Positions 12,383-20,702 are shown, numbered from the stretch's first letter. The stretch: 33,833 bases of DNA from a virus (IMGVR_UViG_3300030012_004195:1-33833); one strand, 5' to 3'. A program made the numbers and translations. The notes: generated from the letters alone by a model not told the origin.

Positions 12383-12825
12383 AAACTTTTATAAAGGCTA
12401 CAATTGTTATATGGTCACTAGCGTTTGTCGGTGGCTTTATAACTGGTAAGAGTGCATTTGCTACTCAACCTTATAACGTTGAAGTAAGAGATCACCAAAA
12501 GACTGTTATTAAAAGAACACCACAGGTTGTTGAAGTTTGTTCTGAAAGAAAAGTTTCAGGAGATAAAACTGCTGATACAATCTTAGGTGCAATCATTGGC
12601 GGTGCCATTGGTCAAAATATTACTAAAGACTTACCTGACGGCGCTACTGCTGGTGCTATCATTGGTGGCATTCTTGGTAATCAAAACAGCACTGCAAACG
12701 ATGGTACTCAACTTGTTTGTAATAAGATGACAAGATATAAAGAGTCAATGGAAACTATCTATTCTCATTCAACTATAACTTTTAATTATTATGGAAAAAC
12801 TTATACAGTAAGGTTTCAAAAATGA
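12364..12825 (+). CDS. Glycine-zipper (2TM) surface-antigen-like protein
   Basis: 153 residues. An N-terminal hydrophobic segment (ATIVIWSLAFVGGFITG) with a possible cleavage after SAFA directs it to the envelope. Residues 75-118 hold the glycine zipper ILGAIIGGAIGQNI and AGAIIGGILGNQ, as in the Rickettsia 17-kDa antigen / YmgG families. The domain follows QVVEVCSERKVSGDKT and precedes a beta-rich C-terminus. In a phage it may alter the envelope or contribute to superinfection exclusion; this is inference. Operon member with ATGA overlap at its end. Confidence 0.82.
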   Translation: MEVKEVKTFIKATIVIWSLAFVGGFITGKSAFATQPYNVEVRDHQKTVIKRTPQVVEVCSERKVSGDKTADTILGAIIGGAIGQNITKDLPDGATAGAIIGGILGNQNSTANDGTQLVCNKMTRYKESMETIYSHSTITFNYYGKTYTVRFQK

Positions 12826-12986
12826 GTAAAAAACATAAACCAGAAATGATTGCCGCATGGGCTAGAGAAAATGGTATTCTTGGATATGAAAACTATGATC
12901 CTCAATATAGAGAAAGTCAAAGAAGAAAATCTTCTCAAAAGAAAAGGTTTAACAAAAGTGTAACATTCAAGAGGCGTGGTCGTTAA
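12822..12986 (+). CDS. Small Arg/Lys-rich protein
   Basis: 54 residues, MSKKHKPEMIAAWARENGIL followed by a very basic C-terminus (RRKSSQKKRFNKSVTFKRRG). ATGA overlap with the glycine-zipper gene. Likely to bind nucleic acid by charge, but no domain is visible. Confidence 0.65.
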   Translation: MSKKHKPEMIAAWARENGILGYENYDPQYRESQRRKSSQKKRFNKSVTFKRRGR

Positions 12987-13027
12987 TAGATAATAATATG
13001 AACGAATTAATTAAAAAGGTTAGCAAA

Positions 13028-13465
13028 ATGGAACTAGGTAATCCCGTAATTACGGCACTCGTAGGATTGGTTGTATTCTACATAGGACTTAAAATGTTTT
13101 CAGGTGGAATGAAATCCATGGGGAACTTAGAACACTTAAACTTCTTTTTAGGTAATCCAATTTATATGTTCATAGGTGGAATTGTCATGACGCTACTCTG
13201 GCAATCTTCATCGTTATCTACTACTGCAATCATAGCTCTCGTTGCAAGTGGTGCTCTTCCTTTACCAGCAGCCATAGCAGCAGTTCTTGGAGCTAACATA
13301 GGAACTACAGGTACAATATGGCTTGCAGGTTTCTTTGTATCAGATGGCATACCAAAAGGCGATACTTTACGAATAGCATTAGCACACAGTGGTGCAAACT
13401 TATTCATGGCGGTAATGCTACTACCATGGGTACATCATATAGCAAGATTCTTAAATAAATTTTAA
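13028..13465 (+). CDS. Half-size Na+/phosphate-cotransporter-like membrane protein
   Basis: 145 residues from ATG 13028, chosen because AAAGG lies eight bases upstream; ATG 12998 adds ten residues. The sequence has a first span VGLVVFYIGLKMFSGG, then the signature LLWQSSSLSTTAIIALVASG and IAAVLGANIGTTGTIWLAG, the QSSS and GANIGTT motifs of the Na_Pi_cotrans family. Family members normally hold two inverted copies; here only one is present, so function would require a dimer or a host partner. A phage-borne gene could aid phosphate uptake during infection. It ends the operon before a strong terminator. Confidence 0.85.
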   Translation: MELGNPVITALVGLVVFYIGLKMFSGGMKSMGNLEHLNFFLGNPIYMFIGGIVMTLLWQSSSLSTTAIIALVASGALPLPAAIAAVLGANIGTTGTIWLAGFFVSDGIPKGDTLRIALAHSGANLFMAVMLLPWVHHIARFLNKF

Positions 13466-13486
13466 ATAACTCTTTGTTTAATTAAT

Positions 13487-13507
13487 GCGGCTTCGGCCGC
13501 TTTTTTT
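13487..13507 (+). terminator. Rho-independent terminator
   Basis: GCGGC-TTCG-GCCGC (13487-13500), a perfect 5 bp GC stem closed by a UUCG tetraloop, followed by seven T. It is the clearest intrinsic terminator in the window and separates the early-type genes from the head-protein operon. Confidence 0.95.
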
Positions 13508-13508
13508 A

Positions 13509-13537
13509 TGTACAAACTGTTATAAATAGTGTATAAT
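13509..13537 (+). promoter_or_regulatory. Dual promoter: sigma70-like plus embedded late box
   Basis: TGTACA (13509-13514), 17 bp ending AGTG, TATAAT (13532-13537). TATAAATAG (13521-13529) lies inside the spacer and equals the T4 late consensus. Both would start transcription just ahead of the AGAGGAAAA ribosome binding site and ATG 13557. The -35 box begins two bases after the terminator T-run. Confidence 0.8.
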
Positions 13538-13556
13538 GTAACTAGAGGAAAAGCTC

Positions 13557-14363
13557 ATGCAAAGATTTAGAACATTTTTAAAGGAGATGGCTATGATTAA
13601 CGCTGCCGAATTGGACAGAGAATTTATAAAGAGAGCTCAAAAGGTTACGTCGTTCAATATATCATCAAGTGACTTTACTAGTTTAAAATATAAATCAGAA
13701 ATTCAATACTTATTTGGAACTCATTTCTTTCCAAATTTTGATTTAAGTAAAACAATAAAAGGTAAACCAACCAAAGAAAATTTAAATAAATTAATAAAGC
13801 AACTTAAGTCAGAAAATGCTGGTAAATTTAGAGCTTTACATACTTATAATCTCAAAGGCGTTGGGCCGGGTGAAGCCACTTTATTTTTCTTACTAGATGA
13901 TGCTCATTTAGGCGGTGGCTCTTCTGCTGCAGCAGATATTAAAATTGGAGGCACAAACTACGAAGTTAAAGCAGGAAATTTTAATGCTAAACAAAACGCT
14001 TATAAAGATTTTAAATTAGGCGGGACCGTTCCTATGGACAAAATGGTAAAGGCTGCATTTGAATTGAGAAACATTGTCGATCCTAATATGAAAATAGGTA
14101 CAGAAAAAAATGGTGTATCTGGTAGTCAAATTGAAGCGATAATGAAAGATAGAAGTCTAGCTGCAAAATGGAATACTACCGTAGAAAAACCATATCGTAA
14201 AGCTGCATCTAAATATTTAAATAAGAATCCACTAATACTAATTATTAATACTACACCAAAAGCTCAACAAGGTGAAATATACCACATTGGTGACGTAAAA
14301 GAGAATCAAATATTTGTTGATGTAGTAACCCAAGGAACAATTAAACCAAAGATTAAAGCATAA
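13557..14363 (+). CDS. Putative virion-internal PD-(D/E)XK-like nuclease
   Basis: 268 residues. MQRFRTFLKE resembles the short capsid-targeting N-terminus of T4 internal head proteins, with LKE as a possible prohead-protease site. The middle contains AADIKIGGTNYEVKAG: D127, E136 and K138 in strand-turn-strand order, the D-x(n)-E-x-K pattern of PD-(D/E)XK nucleases, preceded by GEATLFFLLDDAHLGGGSS. The rest is mixed helix. Start at 13557 follows AGAGG; an internal ATG at 13593 has a good ribosome binding site as well but would lose the targeting-like segment. Nuclease activity is inferred from the motif only. Confidence 0.75.
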   Translation: MQRFRTFLKEMAMINAAELDREFIKRAQKVTSFNISSSDFTSLKYKSEIQYLFGTHFFPNFDLSKTIKGKPTKENLNKLIKQLKSENAGKFRALHTYNLKGVGPGEATLFFLLDDAHLGGGSSAAADIKIGGTNYEVKAGNFNAKQNAYKDFKLGGTVPMDKMVKAAFELRNIVDPNMKIGTEKNGVSGSQIEAIMKDRSLAAKWNTTVEKPYRKAASKYLNKNPLILIINTTPKAQQGEIYHIGDVKENQIFVDVVTQGTIKPKIKA

Positions 14364-15589
14364 TGATTAATTTTAAAGAATTTATAACTGAACAAAAAAA
14401 TACTCATATGACTCATATTGAAGACAAAGTTCTTTATGGTGGAGTCAATGGAACTCGAGAAGCAATACTTGCTTTAAGATCATTAAGAGATATGGTAGGA
14501 GGAGTTAAAGATGGAAACGTCAGTGTCAAATGGGACGGAGCTCCAGCTATTTTTTGCGGTAACGATCCTCGTGATGGTAAATTTTTTGTTGCTAAAAAAG
14601 GAATATTCAACAAATCTCCAAAAGTATACAAGACTGATTCTGACATTGATGCTGATACTAGCGGTGATCTCAATTTAAAATTAAAAGCAGCATTAAAGTA
14701 TTTACCAAACATCGGTATCAAAGGAGTTATACAAGGTGACTTCTTATTTGGACCAGGTGATCTTAAAACAAAAAAGATAAAAGGTAAACCTTATCTTACG
14801 TTTCACCCTAATACAATTGTTTATGCTATACCAACTGGCACCGAAGCTGCAAAGAAAGCAAAGGCTGCCAAAATTGGTATTGTATGGCATACAACTTATA
14901 AAGGTACTGACTTTGAAAATATGAAAGCTTCTTACGGAGTTGATACTTCAAAGTTTAGATCTAAAGATGTATGGTCACAAGATGCTATGTTAAGAGACAT
15001 GACTCAATTTACTATGAGTAAAAAAGATACGGAGGAAGTCAATGCGCATCTTAGTAACTGTGGCAGGATTTTTAATAAAATTTCTGGTAATACCTTACGT
15101 GCTCTCGAAGCTAACCGAAAGATTGCTGAAACTATTGAAACATTTAATAATACTTTTGTACGAAAAGGTGAAGTCATTGGTAACACCAAGACCCACGTTG
15201 AAAAGCTAATAAGATACATACAGCAAAAGTTTCAAAAAGAGATAGATAAAAGAAAGACCGAAAAAGGTAAAGCAGGACAACAAAAAAAGCTTGATGAGTT
15301 TTTAAAATTCTTTTCACCACAAAATAAAATAAGTTTACAAATGATGTTTGAATTACAAAAATCTATCATTCTAGCGAAATTAAAAATTATAAATATACTT
15401 AATAGATTAAATAGCGCACAAACCTTTTTAAAAACTAAGAATGGTTATCAAACTACAGGTCAAGAAGGTTACGTTGCTATTGATAAGCTTGGTGGTGATG
15501 CAGTGAAAATTGTGGACCGTATGGAATTTTCATACGCAAACTTTTCACCAGAAATTATAAAGGGATGGGATAAACCAGGGAGGAACTGA
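14363..15589 (+). CDS. Ligase-fold nucleotidyltransferase-like protein (DUF6267-like)
   Basis: 408 residues. N-terminus MINFKEFITEQ is capsid-targeting-like. Residues 53-62 read VSVKWDGAPA, a K-x-DG nucleotidyltransferase motif I with K56 as the candidate AMP/GMP acceptor. GVIQGDFLFG (121-130) fits motif III, and EGYVAID with VKIVDR near the C-terminus could be motifs IV/V. Marine T4-like phages carry related proteins sometimes labelled RNA ligase or DUF6267. A long charged helical segment (about 270-345) follows. Together with the preceding nuclease-like gene this suggests nucleic-acid processing by a virion-delivered protein; activity is unproven. Confidence 0.75.
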   Translation: MINFKEFITEQKNTHMTHIEDKVLYGGVNGTREAILALRSLRDMVGGVKDGNVSVKWDGAPAIFCGNDPRDGKFFVAKKGIFNKSPKVYKTDSDIDADTSGDLNLKLKAALKYLPNIGIKGVIQGDFLFGPGDLKTKKIKGKPYLTFHPNTIVYAIPTGTEAAKKAKAAKIGIVWHTTYKGTDFENMKASYGVDTSKFRSKDVWSQDAMLRDMTQFTMSKKDTEEVNAHLSNCGRIFNKISGNTLRALEANRKIAETIETFNNTFVRKGEVIGNTKTHVEKLIRYIQQKFQKEIDKRKTEKGKAGQQKKLDEFLKFFSPQNKISLQMMFELQKSIILAKLKIINILNRLNSAQTFLKTKNGYQTTGQEGYVAIDKLGGDAVKIVDRMEFSYANFSPEIIKGWDKPGRN

Positions 15590-16929
15590 TGCCCCAAATG
15601 AAATCTTTTTTCGACTTAGTCAACGAACTATCTATGAAGTCGGATAAAAAACTTCCTAACCTTAAAGAGCCAGTAAAAGGCAAAAAAGGTACTTCCAAAT
15701 ACATGAGAATGAAGGTGACTAATGCACCTTATATGTCAGACTATAAGAAAGCTATGAACGCTGGTTTTAAGACCGATGCTAATCGTAAAGCTGCATTCGC
15801 AAAAATGAATGATGACGTACAAAGCGCGGATAAAAAACCAGAAAAATATTTAAAGCCAGACGGTAAAGTTGGAATTAGAATGGTTAAGACTGACAAACAA
15901 GTTATTAAGAAAGAAGCTTCAGTTCTTAAGCCAACTAAACCTACAGATATAATTAAACATGCTAAAACTCTTGCAAAGAATCCAAGAGACTATATGATGA
16001 ATAAGAAAAAGTATTTAGATAAAGCTCGTGCCAAAGTATTTAAAATGTATCCTAGAGAATCCATCAATCATGATGATGCGCATCGCGATGCTCAAACACA
16101 CTCAGATGGAAGCATGAGTGTTAAAAAAATTCCAAGTATGATTAAAAAGCCAGGTGATAAACATTTACATTTACATATGAAGAGTTACCATAAAGAGAAA
16201 GATGGACAAGACTTTGCAAAGAAGCACGGTTATAAAGTAAAGAACTATGTTAAGACACCATCAGGAACTAGAATGGATATTCATAAAGAAGAAACGCAAA
16301 ACGAAATATCTTCATATAAGTTAGGTGGTTATTTAAAATTTGCAAAAAAAGACCAGAAGAAAGATCGTAAAAAAGGCATAGACATGGCAGTACGAAAAGG
16401 TTTAGGTAGCCCTGGTATTAAAAAACCTGCAACATCAGAGAATGTTAATGAAATAGTTGATCCAATGGATCTAAGAGGAAGACCAAAGAAAAAAGATCCA
16501 AATCCAGAATCACCTTATGGTATGAAGCATCCATTGCATCCAGCAAATATTGCAAAGAAGAAAGCAAAAGAAGCTGAAAAGGCTAAGAAAGAAGAAGTAG
16601 ATGTTGATGAAGCTTTAAACTTAGCACAAAGAATGAAACGCTCAAGACTAATGAAGCGTATGAAATCAAGAATTAAAATTGGCAGACGAAGAGCCATGAA
16701 GAAGATGGCCAATAAAAAGACTATTGAAAAAAGAGCAATGAGGCAGGCAAGAAATCAACTTGCTAAAAAATTAACTAGAGGTATTCCTAAGAAAGAATTA
16801 ACTTTTGCAAGAAAGCAAGAAATTGAAAAAAGACTTGCTAAGCCAGCATTGCAACAAAGAATTAAAAGAATAGCTAAAAGGCTATTTAAAGATGTTCGTA
16901 AGAAAGAAGTAGAAAGAAAGAAAGGTTAA
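15589..16929 (+). CDS. Large Lys/Arg-rich modular head-internal protein
   Basis: 446 residues with a very high lysine content. MPQMKSFFDLVNELSMK is the targeting-like start. Modules: a Lys-rich linker, a small domain around KHLHLHMKSYHKEKDGQDFA, two spacer motifs of the form NEI (QNEISS and VNEIVD, possible protease sites), a Pro-rich stretch, and an extremely basic C-terminal domain (RLMKRMKSRIKIGRRRAMKK onwards, about residues 345-440) that I recall at the ends of large internal proteins of marine T4-like phages. Likely packaged with DNA and DNA-binding. GGGAGGA ribosome binding site. Confidence 0.8.
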   Translation: MPQMKSFFDLVNELSMKSDKKLPNLKEPVKGKKGTSKYMRMKVTNAPYMSDYKKAMNAGFKTDANRKAAFAKMNDDVQSADKKPEKYLKPDGKVGIRMVKTDKQVIKKEASVLKPTKPTDIIKHAKTLAKNPRDYMMNKKKYLDKARAKVFKMYPRESINHDDAHRDAQTHSDGSMSVKKIPSMIKKPGDKHLHLHMKSYHKEKDGQDFAKKHGYKVKNYVKTPSGTRMDIHKEETQNEISSYKLGGYLKFAKKDQKKDRKKGIDMAVRKGLGSPGIKKPATSENVNEIVDPMDLRGRPKKKDPNPESPYGMKHPLHPANIAKKKAKEAEKAKKEEVDVDEALNLAQRMKRSRLMKRMKSRIKIGRRRAMKKMANKKTIEKRAMRQARNQLAKKLTRGIPKKELTFARKQEIEKRLAKPALQQRIKRIAKRLFKDVRKKEVERKKG

Positions 16930-18113
16930 TGATAAGTTCATTTAAACATTATTTGATAGAGGAAGAAAAGACCGTATTCTTTACTTTTGGTCGTATGAAT
17001 CCTCCTACAACTGGTCATGAAAAATTAATGAACGAGTTGGCAAAAAAGTCTGGTAAAAATCCTTATAGAGTTTACTTATCACAATCTACAGACAAAAAGA
17101 AAAATCCATTGGATTTTAGATATAAAGTTAAGACAGTTCGTAAGTTCTTTCCTAAGCATGCAAGAAGTGTAATGCTTGATAAGAAAGTAAAAAGTGTCTT
17201 TGATGCAGTAACTGAAATGTATAATGACGGATTTAAAAATATAACAATGGTGGTTGGATCAGATAGAATAAATGAATTCAATACACTATTAAAAAAATAT
17301 AATGGAGTTAAAGCCAGACATGGTCTATATAACTTCAATAAAATCAACGTAATTTCAGCCGGAGACAGAGACCCGGATGCAGACGATGTAAGTGGAATGT
17401 CTGCATCTAAAATGAGAGAATTAGCAAATGAAGGAAATTTTACACAATTTACTCAAGGGCTGCCACGGAATGTTTCAAATGCAGACGCAAAGAAAGTATA
17501 TAATGAAGTAAGAAGAGGTATGGGACTAAAAGAACAAAAAGAATATTTTAATAAGTTACATTTCGAGCCTGTCTCTGAGAAAAGAGAGGCATATGTTAAA
17601 GGAAATTTGTTTAATATTGGTGATCATGTTACTATCATGGGCAGTGACGAACTCGCTACTGTTACCAGTCTTGGAACTAATTATGTTATAGTAGAGTCTG
17701 GTGGAAAGCTATATCGAAAATGGCTATCAGACGTAGAGTTACTTGAAAAAGATTTTAAAGACAGAGTAAGACAAGATCCAGATATTAAAGATAAAAAAGG
17801 AACACAACCGGCACCTTATTATAAAGGAGTAGCAAAAACTACTAAGACTAAAAGACTTGCACATTTTAAAAAGCATGCAAAGATGGATGATGACAATCCA
17901 GCAGCTTATAAGAAAGCTCCGGGCGATGCAGGTGCCAAAACAAAACCAAGTAAGCATACTCTAAAATATAGAAAAATGTTTGGCGAGGATGCTGTAGAAT
18001 TAGCAAAGAAAAAAATAGAACGTGAAAAAATGGTCGATAAAATGAAACATGCTAGAATGTTAGATCGCGCCAAAGTTAGAAAAATTAAAAATAGGAGTAA
18101 AGCAGATGCTTAG
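16929..18113 (+). CDS. NMN-adenylyltransferase-like nucleotidyltransferase with head-targeting-like N-terminus
   Basis: 394 residues. MISSFKHYLIEEEK precedes the Rossmann-type domain FFTFGRMNPPTTGHEKLM (residues 17-34), whose GRMNPPTTGH is the HxGH-family T/H-x-G-H site. VVGSDRINEF (108-117), AGDRDPDADDVSGMSASKMR (144-163) and the second motif SASKMR complete the nicotinamide-nucleotide adenylyltransferase/cytidylyltransferase layout. A KOW/SH3-like segment (IGDHVTIMGSDELATVTSLG, about 230-270) and a basic C-terminus follow. It probably transfers a nucleotide, with NMN to NAD the closest known reaction. TAATG overlap upstream. Confidence 0.83.
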   Translation: MISSFKHYLIEEEKTVFFTFGRMNPPTTGHEKLMNELAKKSGKNPYRVYLSQSTDKKKNPLDFRYKVKTVRKFFPKHARSVMLDKKVKSVFDAVTEMYNDGFKNITMVVGSDRINEFNTLLKKYNGVKARHGLYNFNKINVISAGDRDPDADDVSGMSASKMRELANEGNFTQFTQGLPRNVSNADAKKVYNEVRRGMGLKEQKEYFNKLHFEPVSEKREAYVKGNLFNIGDHVTIMGSDELATVTSLGTNYVIVESGGKLYRKWLSDVELLEKDFKDRVRQDPDIKDKKGTQPAPYYKGVAKTTKTKRLAHFKKHAKMDDDNPAAYKKAPGDAGAKTKPSKHTLKYRKMFGEDAVELAKKKIEREKMVDKMKHARMLDRAKVRKIKNRSKADA

Positions 18114-18924
18114 ATTTTCAACTTATGAAGAGGCTTTCGATGAGTTACTTGAGAACGAAGGCTTAAAGAAAAAAGCAGCTAAGTCGGGTATATCTTACGG
18201 TACTTTAAAGAAAGTATATAATCGAGGCATGGCAGCTTGGAGAACAGGACACAGACCGGGTACCACACCACAGCAATGGGGAATGGCTCGAGTCAATTCT
18301 TATATCACAAAAGGTAAAGGTACTTATTATGGTGCTGATTCAGATTTAAGTGGTAAAGGTAAAAAGAAAGAAAAGAAAGAAGGTTATGTGTCAATGGCTC
18401 AACAAAGAGCAGTATGGGCAACACGTAAAGATGGTGGTAAAGGACATCCGGATAATAAGAAGAAAAAAAGTAAGAAGGAAGATGTAAACGAAATATCAAA
18501 AACACTTGCAAAAAATTATATAAGTAAAGCTTCAAGAGACACTTATCATTTGGGTCAAAAGCAAGGTAAAGCTGATGCAATTGATAGACTAGGCGGTACA
18601 CATCCAGATCAAAAATATAAAGGTGGTCCAGAGCGTAAAGCTGTAAAGAGAGTTGTTGGTATTGATAGAGCGGCTCAAAGAATAGCAACCGGTAAAGGTT
18701 ATTACGGGCAGAAAAAAGAAGCAATGTCTGATGTTGAAAAGAAAGCTCATGACGCAGCTATTGCAGCATTCAAAGCTAAAGGTGGTAAGATTAAAAAATT
18801 AAAGCCAGGGTACGCACAAGGTTATCATGGTAAATCAGATCCGGCAGCCGGTATGAAAGGTATGATGGACAAAGGTGATACTAGAGCAATTGGTACTCGT
18901 AAAAAAGTAGGGAGTATGAAATGA
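18106..18924 (+). CDS. DUF5824-like basic head-operon protein
   Basis: 272 residues. Residues 20-70 contain KKAAKSGISYGTLKKVYNRG followed by MAAWRTGHRPGTTPQQWGMA and RVNSYITKG, a domain widespread in phages (DUF5824-like). A linker KKEDVNEISKTLAKNYISKA introduces a second module resembling repeats of internal head proteins (QRAVWATRKDGGKGH; GIDRAAQRIATGKGYYGQKK). The N-terminus FSTYEEAFDELLENE is targeting-like but weaker. The start is supported by AGGAGTAAAGCAG. No enzyme motif. Confidence 0.78.
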   Translation: MLRFSTYEEAFDELLENEGLKKKAAKSGISYGTLKKVYNRGMAAWRTGHRPGTTPQQWGMARVNSYITKGKGTYYGADSDLSGKGKKKEKKEGYVSMAQQRAVWATRKDGGKGHPDNKKKKSKKEDVNEISKTLAKNYISKASRDTYHLGQKQGKADAIDRLGGTHPDQKYKGGPERKAVKRVVGIDRAAQRIATGKGYYGQKKEAMSDVEKKAHDAAIAAFKAKGGKIKKLKPGYAQGYHGKSDPAAGMKGMMDKGDTRAIGTRKKVGSMK

Positions 18925-19142
18925 GTTTAACACAAGCTATTTTAGAAGTACTACAACCTCAAAAGATTGAAGAAGGTGAAGATGTATATGATAAGTTTGG
19001 TATACAAATCACCAAGACTCGTCTTAAAGGTGGTATAGGTTATCAAATCAATTATGGTGAAAGAGGTAGATACATTCAGGTTCTTTCAAAGGATATGAAT
19101 AATCTCATGAAAGCCATGCAAACAGCAATGAAAGCAAAGTAG
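18921..19142 (+). CDS. Small head-operon protein
   Basis: 73 residues. N-terminus MSLTQAILEVLQPQKIEEGE contains I-L-E, a possible prohead-protease site, and is followed by a small beta-rich domain (FGIQITKTRLKGGIGYQINY) ending in a helix. ATGA overlap upstream, AGGGAG ribosome binding site. Role unknown. Confidence 0.7.
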   Translation: MSLTQAILEVLQPQKIEEGEDVYDKFGIQITKTRLKGGIGYQINYGERGRYIQVLSKDMNNLMKAMQTAMKAK

Positions 19143-19151
19143 GAGATGCTG

Positions 19152-19526
19152 ATGAAAGATTTTTTTCAATTAAGAGAAAGTATGATAAATGAAGATCAGG
19201 CTTATCATAAAGCAGCAATAAAACATCATGACTATATGTCTAAAAGCCATGATACAGAAGTAAGAAATACTGATGAAGATGATCATGAAGATCATGAAGA
19301 ACATATGGCAGATCACGATCATAAGATGATGGAACATGATAATGCTAGTGATGCTCATAAAGCTGCACACGATGCTCATAAAAAGCACGGCGGAGATTCT
19401 CCACAATATAAAGCTGCTGCTAAAAAAGCTCATGCAGCATCAAAAGAAGCACACTCATTTAGTCCAGATTTTAAAGCTATTGATAAACCAACACAATCAA
19501 AATTTAAACTAAAGAAGACACACTAA
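19152..19526 (+). CDS. His/Asp/Glu-rich protein of the head operon
   Basis: 124 residues from ATG 19152, which has AGGAG seven bases upstream; an ATG at 19146 is too close to it. MKDFFQLRESMINE is targeting-like. Residues 20-80 are packed with His and acidic residues (DDHEDHEEHMADHDHKMMEH), giving strong potential for divalent metal binding. The C-terminal part is Ala/Lys-rich with HKAAHDAHKKHGG and KKAHAASKEAHS repeats. TAATG overlap to the next gene. Function is not known. Confidence 0.72.
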   Translation: MKDFFQLRESMINEDQAYHKAAIKHHDYMSKSHDTEVRNTDEDDHEDHEEHMADHDHKMMEHDNASDAHKAAHDAHKKHGGDSPQYKAAAKKAHAASKEAHSFSPDFKAIDKPTQSKFKLKKTH

Positions 19527-20398
19527 TGCCACTAGATCCAAAAGACGGAATAGGTTCCTACATTAAAGACTTTAAGAAGTCTAAGGCACCGCAATTTAAA
19601 GGTAAAAGCGAAAAGAAGCGTAGAGATATGGCAGTTGCTGCATATCTTGATGCTAAACGCGGACCACAAGAAGCAAAGTTTGCAGGTAGTACTTTAAAAC
19701 TATTTGGCCAACTTAATCGTGATGGTTCTAAACCAACACTTGCCACACTTCAAAAAAGAACCGTACAAAAGAAAAATATTAAAAAAGCTCAATCAGCATA
19801 TGATAAACATAATAAAAATGATACTTTGGCAAAGCATGGTTTTAAAAGACCAATGATGGATAACGTCAAAGAAGGTAGTTATAAAGTTTCAATAGCTGGT
19901 TTACCAGATATGTATATGGACGATAAAACTCCAGCTGCATTATTACAAAAATTAAGAAAGATTGTAAAGCAGCCATCGATGATACAAGATGTTGAAAGAA
20001 CTACAGATGCAAAAAAGAAAAAAGCTTTTAGACAAAAAGCACAAGGTAGAGAAGTAACAGAATACAAATATGATTATGGTACACCAGAGTCTGTAAAGCT
20101 TATGAAAAAGAATACACCTGGTCAACAAAGTGAAGCTAGAGGTGCAGATTCAAAAGGTCACTTTAGACCAACTGAAAAAGGTGCAGGTATGACTGCAAAA
20201 GGTGTAGCGGCTCATCGTAGAAAAAACCCTGGAAGTAAATTACAAACCGCAGTAACTGGAAAAGTAAAACCTGGCAGTAAAGATGCTAAAAGACGTAAAT
20301 CATTTTGCGCACGTATGAGTGGTATGAAAGGTCCTATGAAAGATGAAAAGGGTCGTCCTACTCGTAAAGCAATGTCATTAAAAAGGTGGAAATGCTGA
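19526..20398 (+). CDS. DUF6321-like protein of the head operon
   Basis: 290 residues. N-terminus MPLDPKDGIGSYIKDFKKSK followed by APQFKGKSEKKRRDMAVAAY is a conserved block in marine phages. The C-terminal 80 residues run from GHFRPTEKGAGMTAKGVAAH to KRRKSFCARMSGMKGPMKDE and end MSLKRWKC, a domain I associate with DUF6321. Two cysteines (SFCARM, RWKC) could bind metal. A middle region (YKVSIAGLPDMYMDDKTPAA) is separately folded. Basic overall; likely DNA-associated. Confidence 0.78.
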   Translation: MPLDPKDGIGSYIKDFKKSKAPQFKGKSEKKRRDMAVAAYLDAKRGPQEAKFAGSTLKLFGQLNRDGSKPTLATLQKRTVQKKNIKKAQSAYDKHNKNDTLAKHGFKRPMMDNVKEGSYKVSIAGLPDMYMDDKTPAALLQKLRKIVKQPSMIQDVERTTDAKKKKAFRQKAQGREVTEYKYDYGTPESVKLMKKNTPGQQSEARGADSKGHFRPTEKGAGMTAKGVAAHRRKNPGSKLQTAVTGKVKPGSKDAKRRKSFCARMSGMKGPMKDEKGRPTRKAMSLKRWKC

Positions 20399-20562
20399 TG
20401 ATAAAAAATTGGATAACAAAAAGAATGAAAGAAAGAACTAGTTGGGACGGTGCTTGTTTAATAGCATTAGGACTAATGATTTTATTTTTATCACCACTAG
20501 CAAAGATTGCTGCAGGTATAGCAATTGCTTATGGTGCTTGGACTATTTGGAAGAGTGAGTAA
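20398..20562 (+). CDS. Small membrane protein
   Basis: 54 residues starting MIKNWITKRM. Residues 19-51 are hydrophobic with a short polar break (ACLIALGLMILFLSPLAKIA; then AGIAIAYGAWTIW), giving two short spans. TGATG overlap with the upstream stop and TAATG at its end. A holin-like or anchor role is possible, unproven. Confidence 0.65.
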   Translation: MIKNWITKRMKERTSWDGACLIALGLMILFLSPLAKIAAGIAIAYGAWTIWKSE

Positions 20563-20702
20563 TGGCTAAATTGTGGAAAACAGTATCAATTCATGAACCA
20601 CAAAAGCATGGTACTTCTATTGGACGCAAGCCAATATTTTCAACTATGAATAAACATAAAAGAAAAAGTTTTAAAAAATATAGAGGTCAAGGAAGAAAAT
20701 GA
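20562..20702 (+). CDS. Small basic conserved phage protein
   Basis: 46 residues: MAKLWKTVSIHEPQKHGTSI then GRKPIFSTMNKHKRKSFKKY and RGQGRK. The C-terminal motif SIGRKPxFSTMNKHK-KSFKKYRGQGR is one I recall as conserved in marine T4-like phages. Very basic, so probably bound to DNA or RNA. TAATG overlap upstream. Region 20703-20777 shows no further gene that I support. Confidence 0.72.
   Translation: MAKLWKTVSIHEPQKHGTSIGRKPIFSTMNKHKRKSFKKYRGQGRK

Noticed and set aside
15387-15396. Further TATAAATA boxes inside genes (also near 21040 and 23675)
   Set aside because: In DNA this rich in A and T several chance hits are expected in 33 kb; these are within coding regions.
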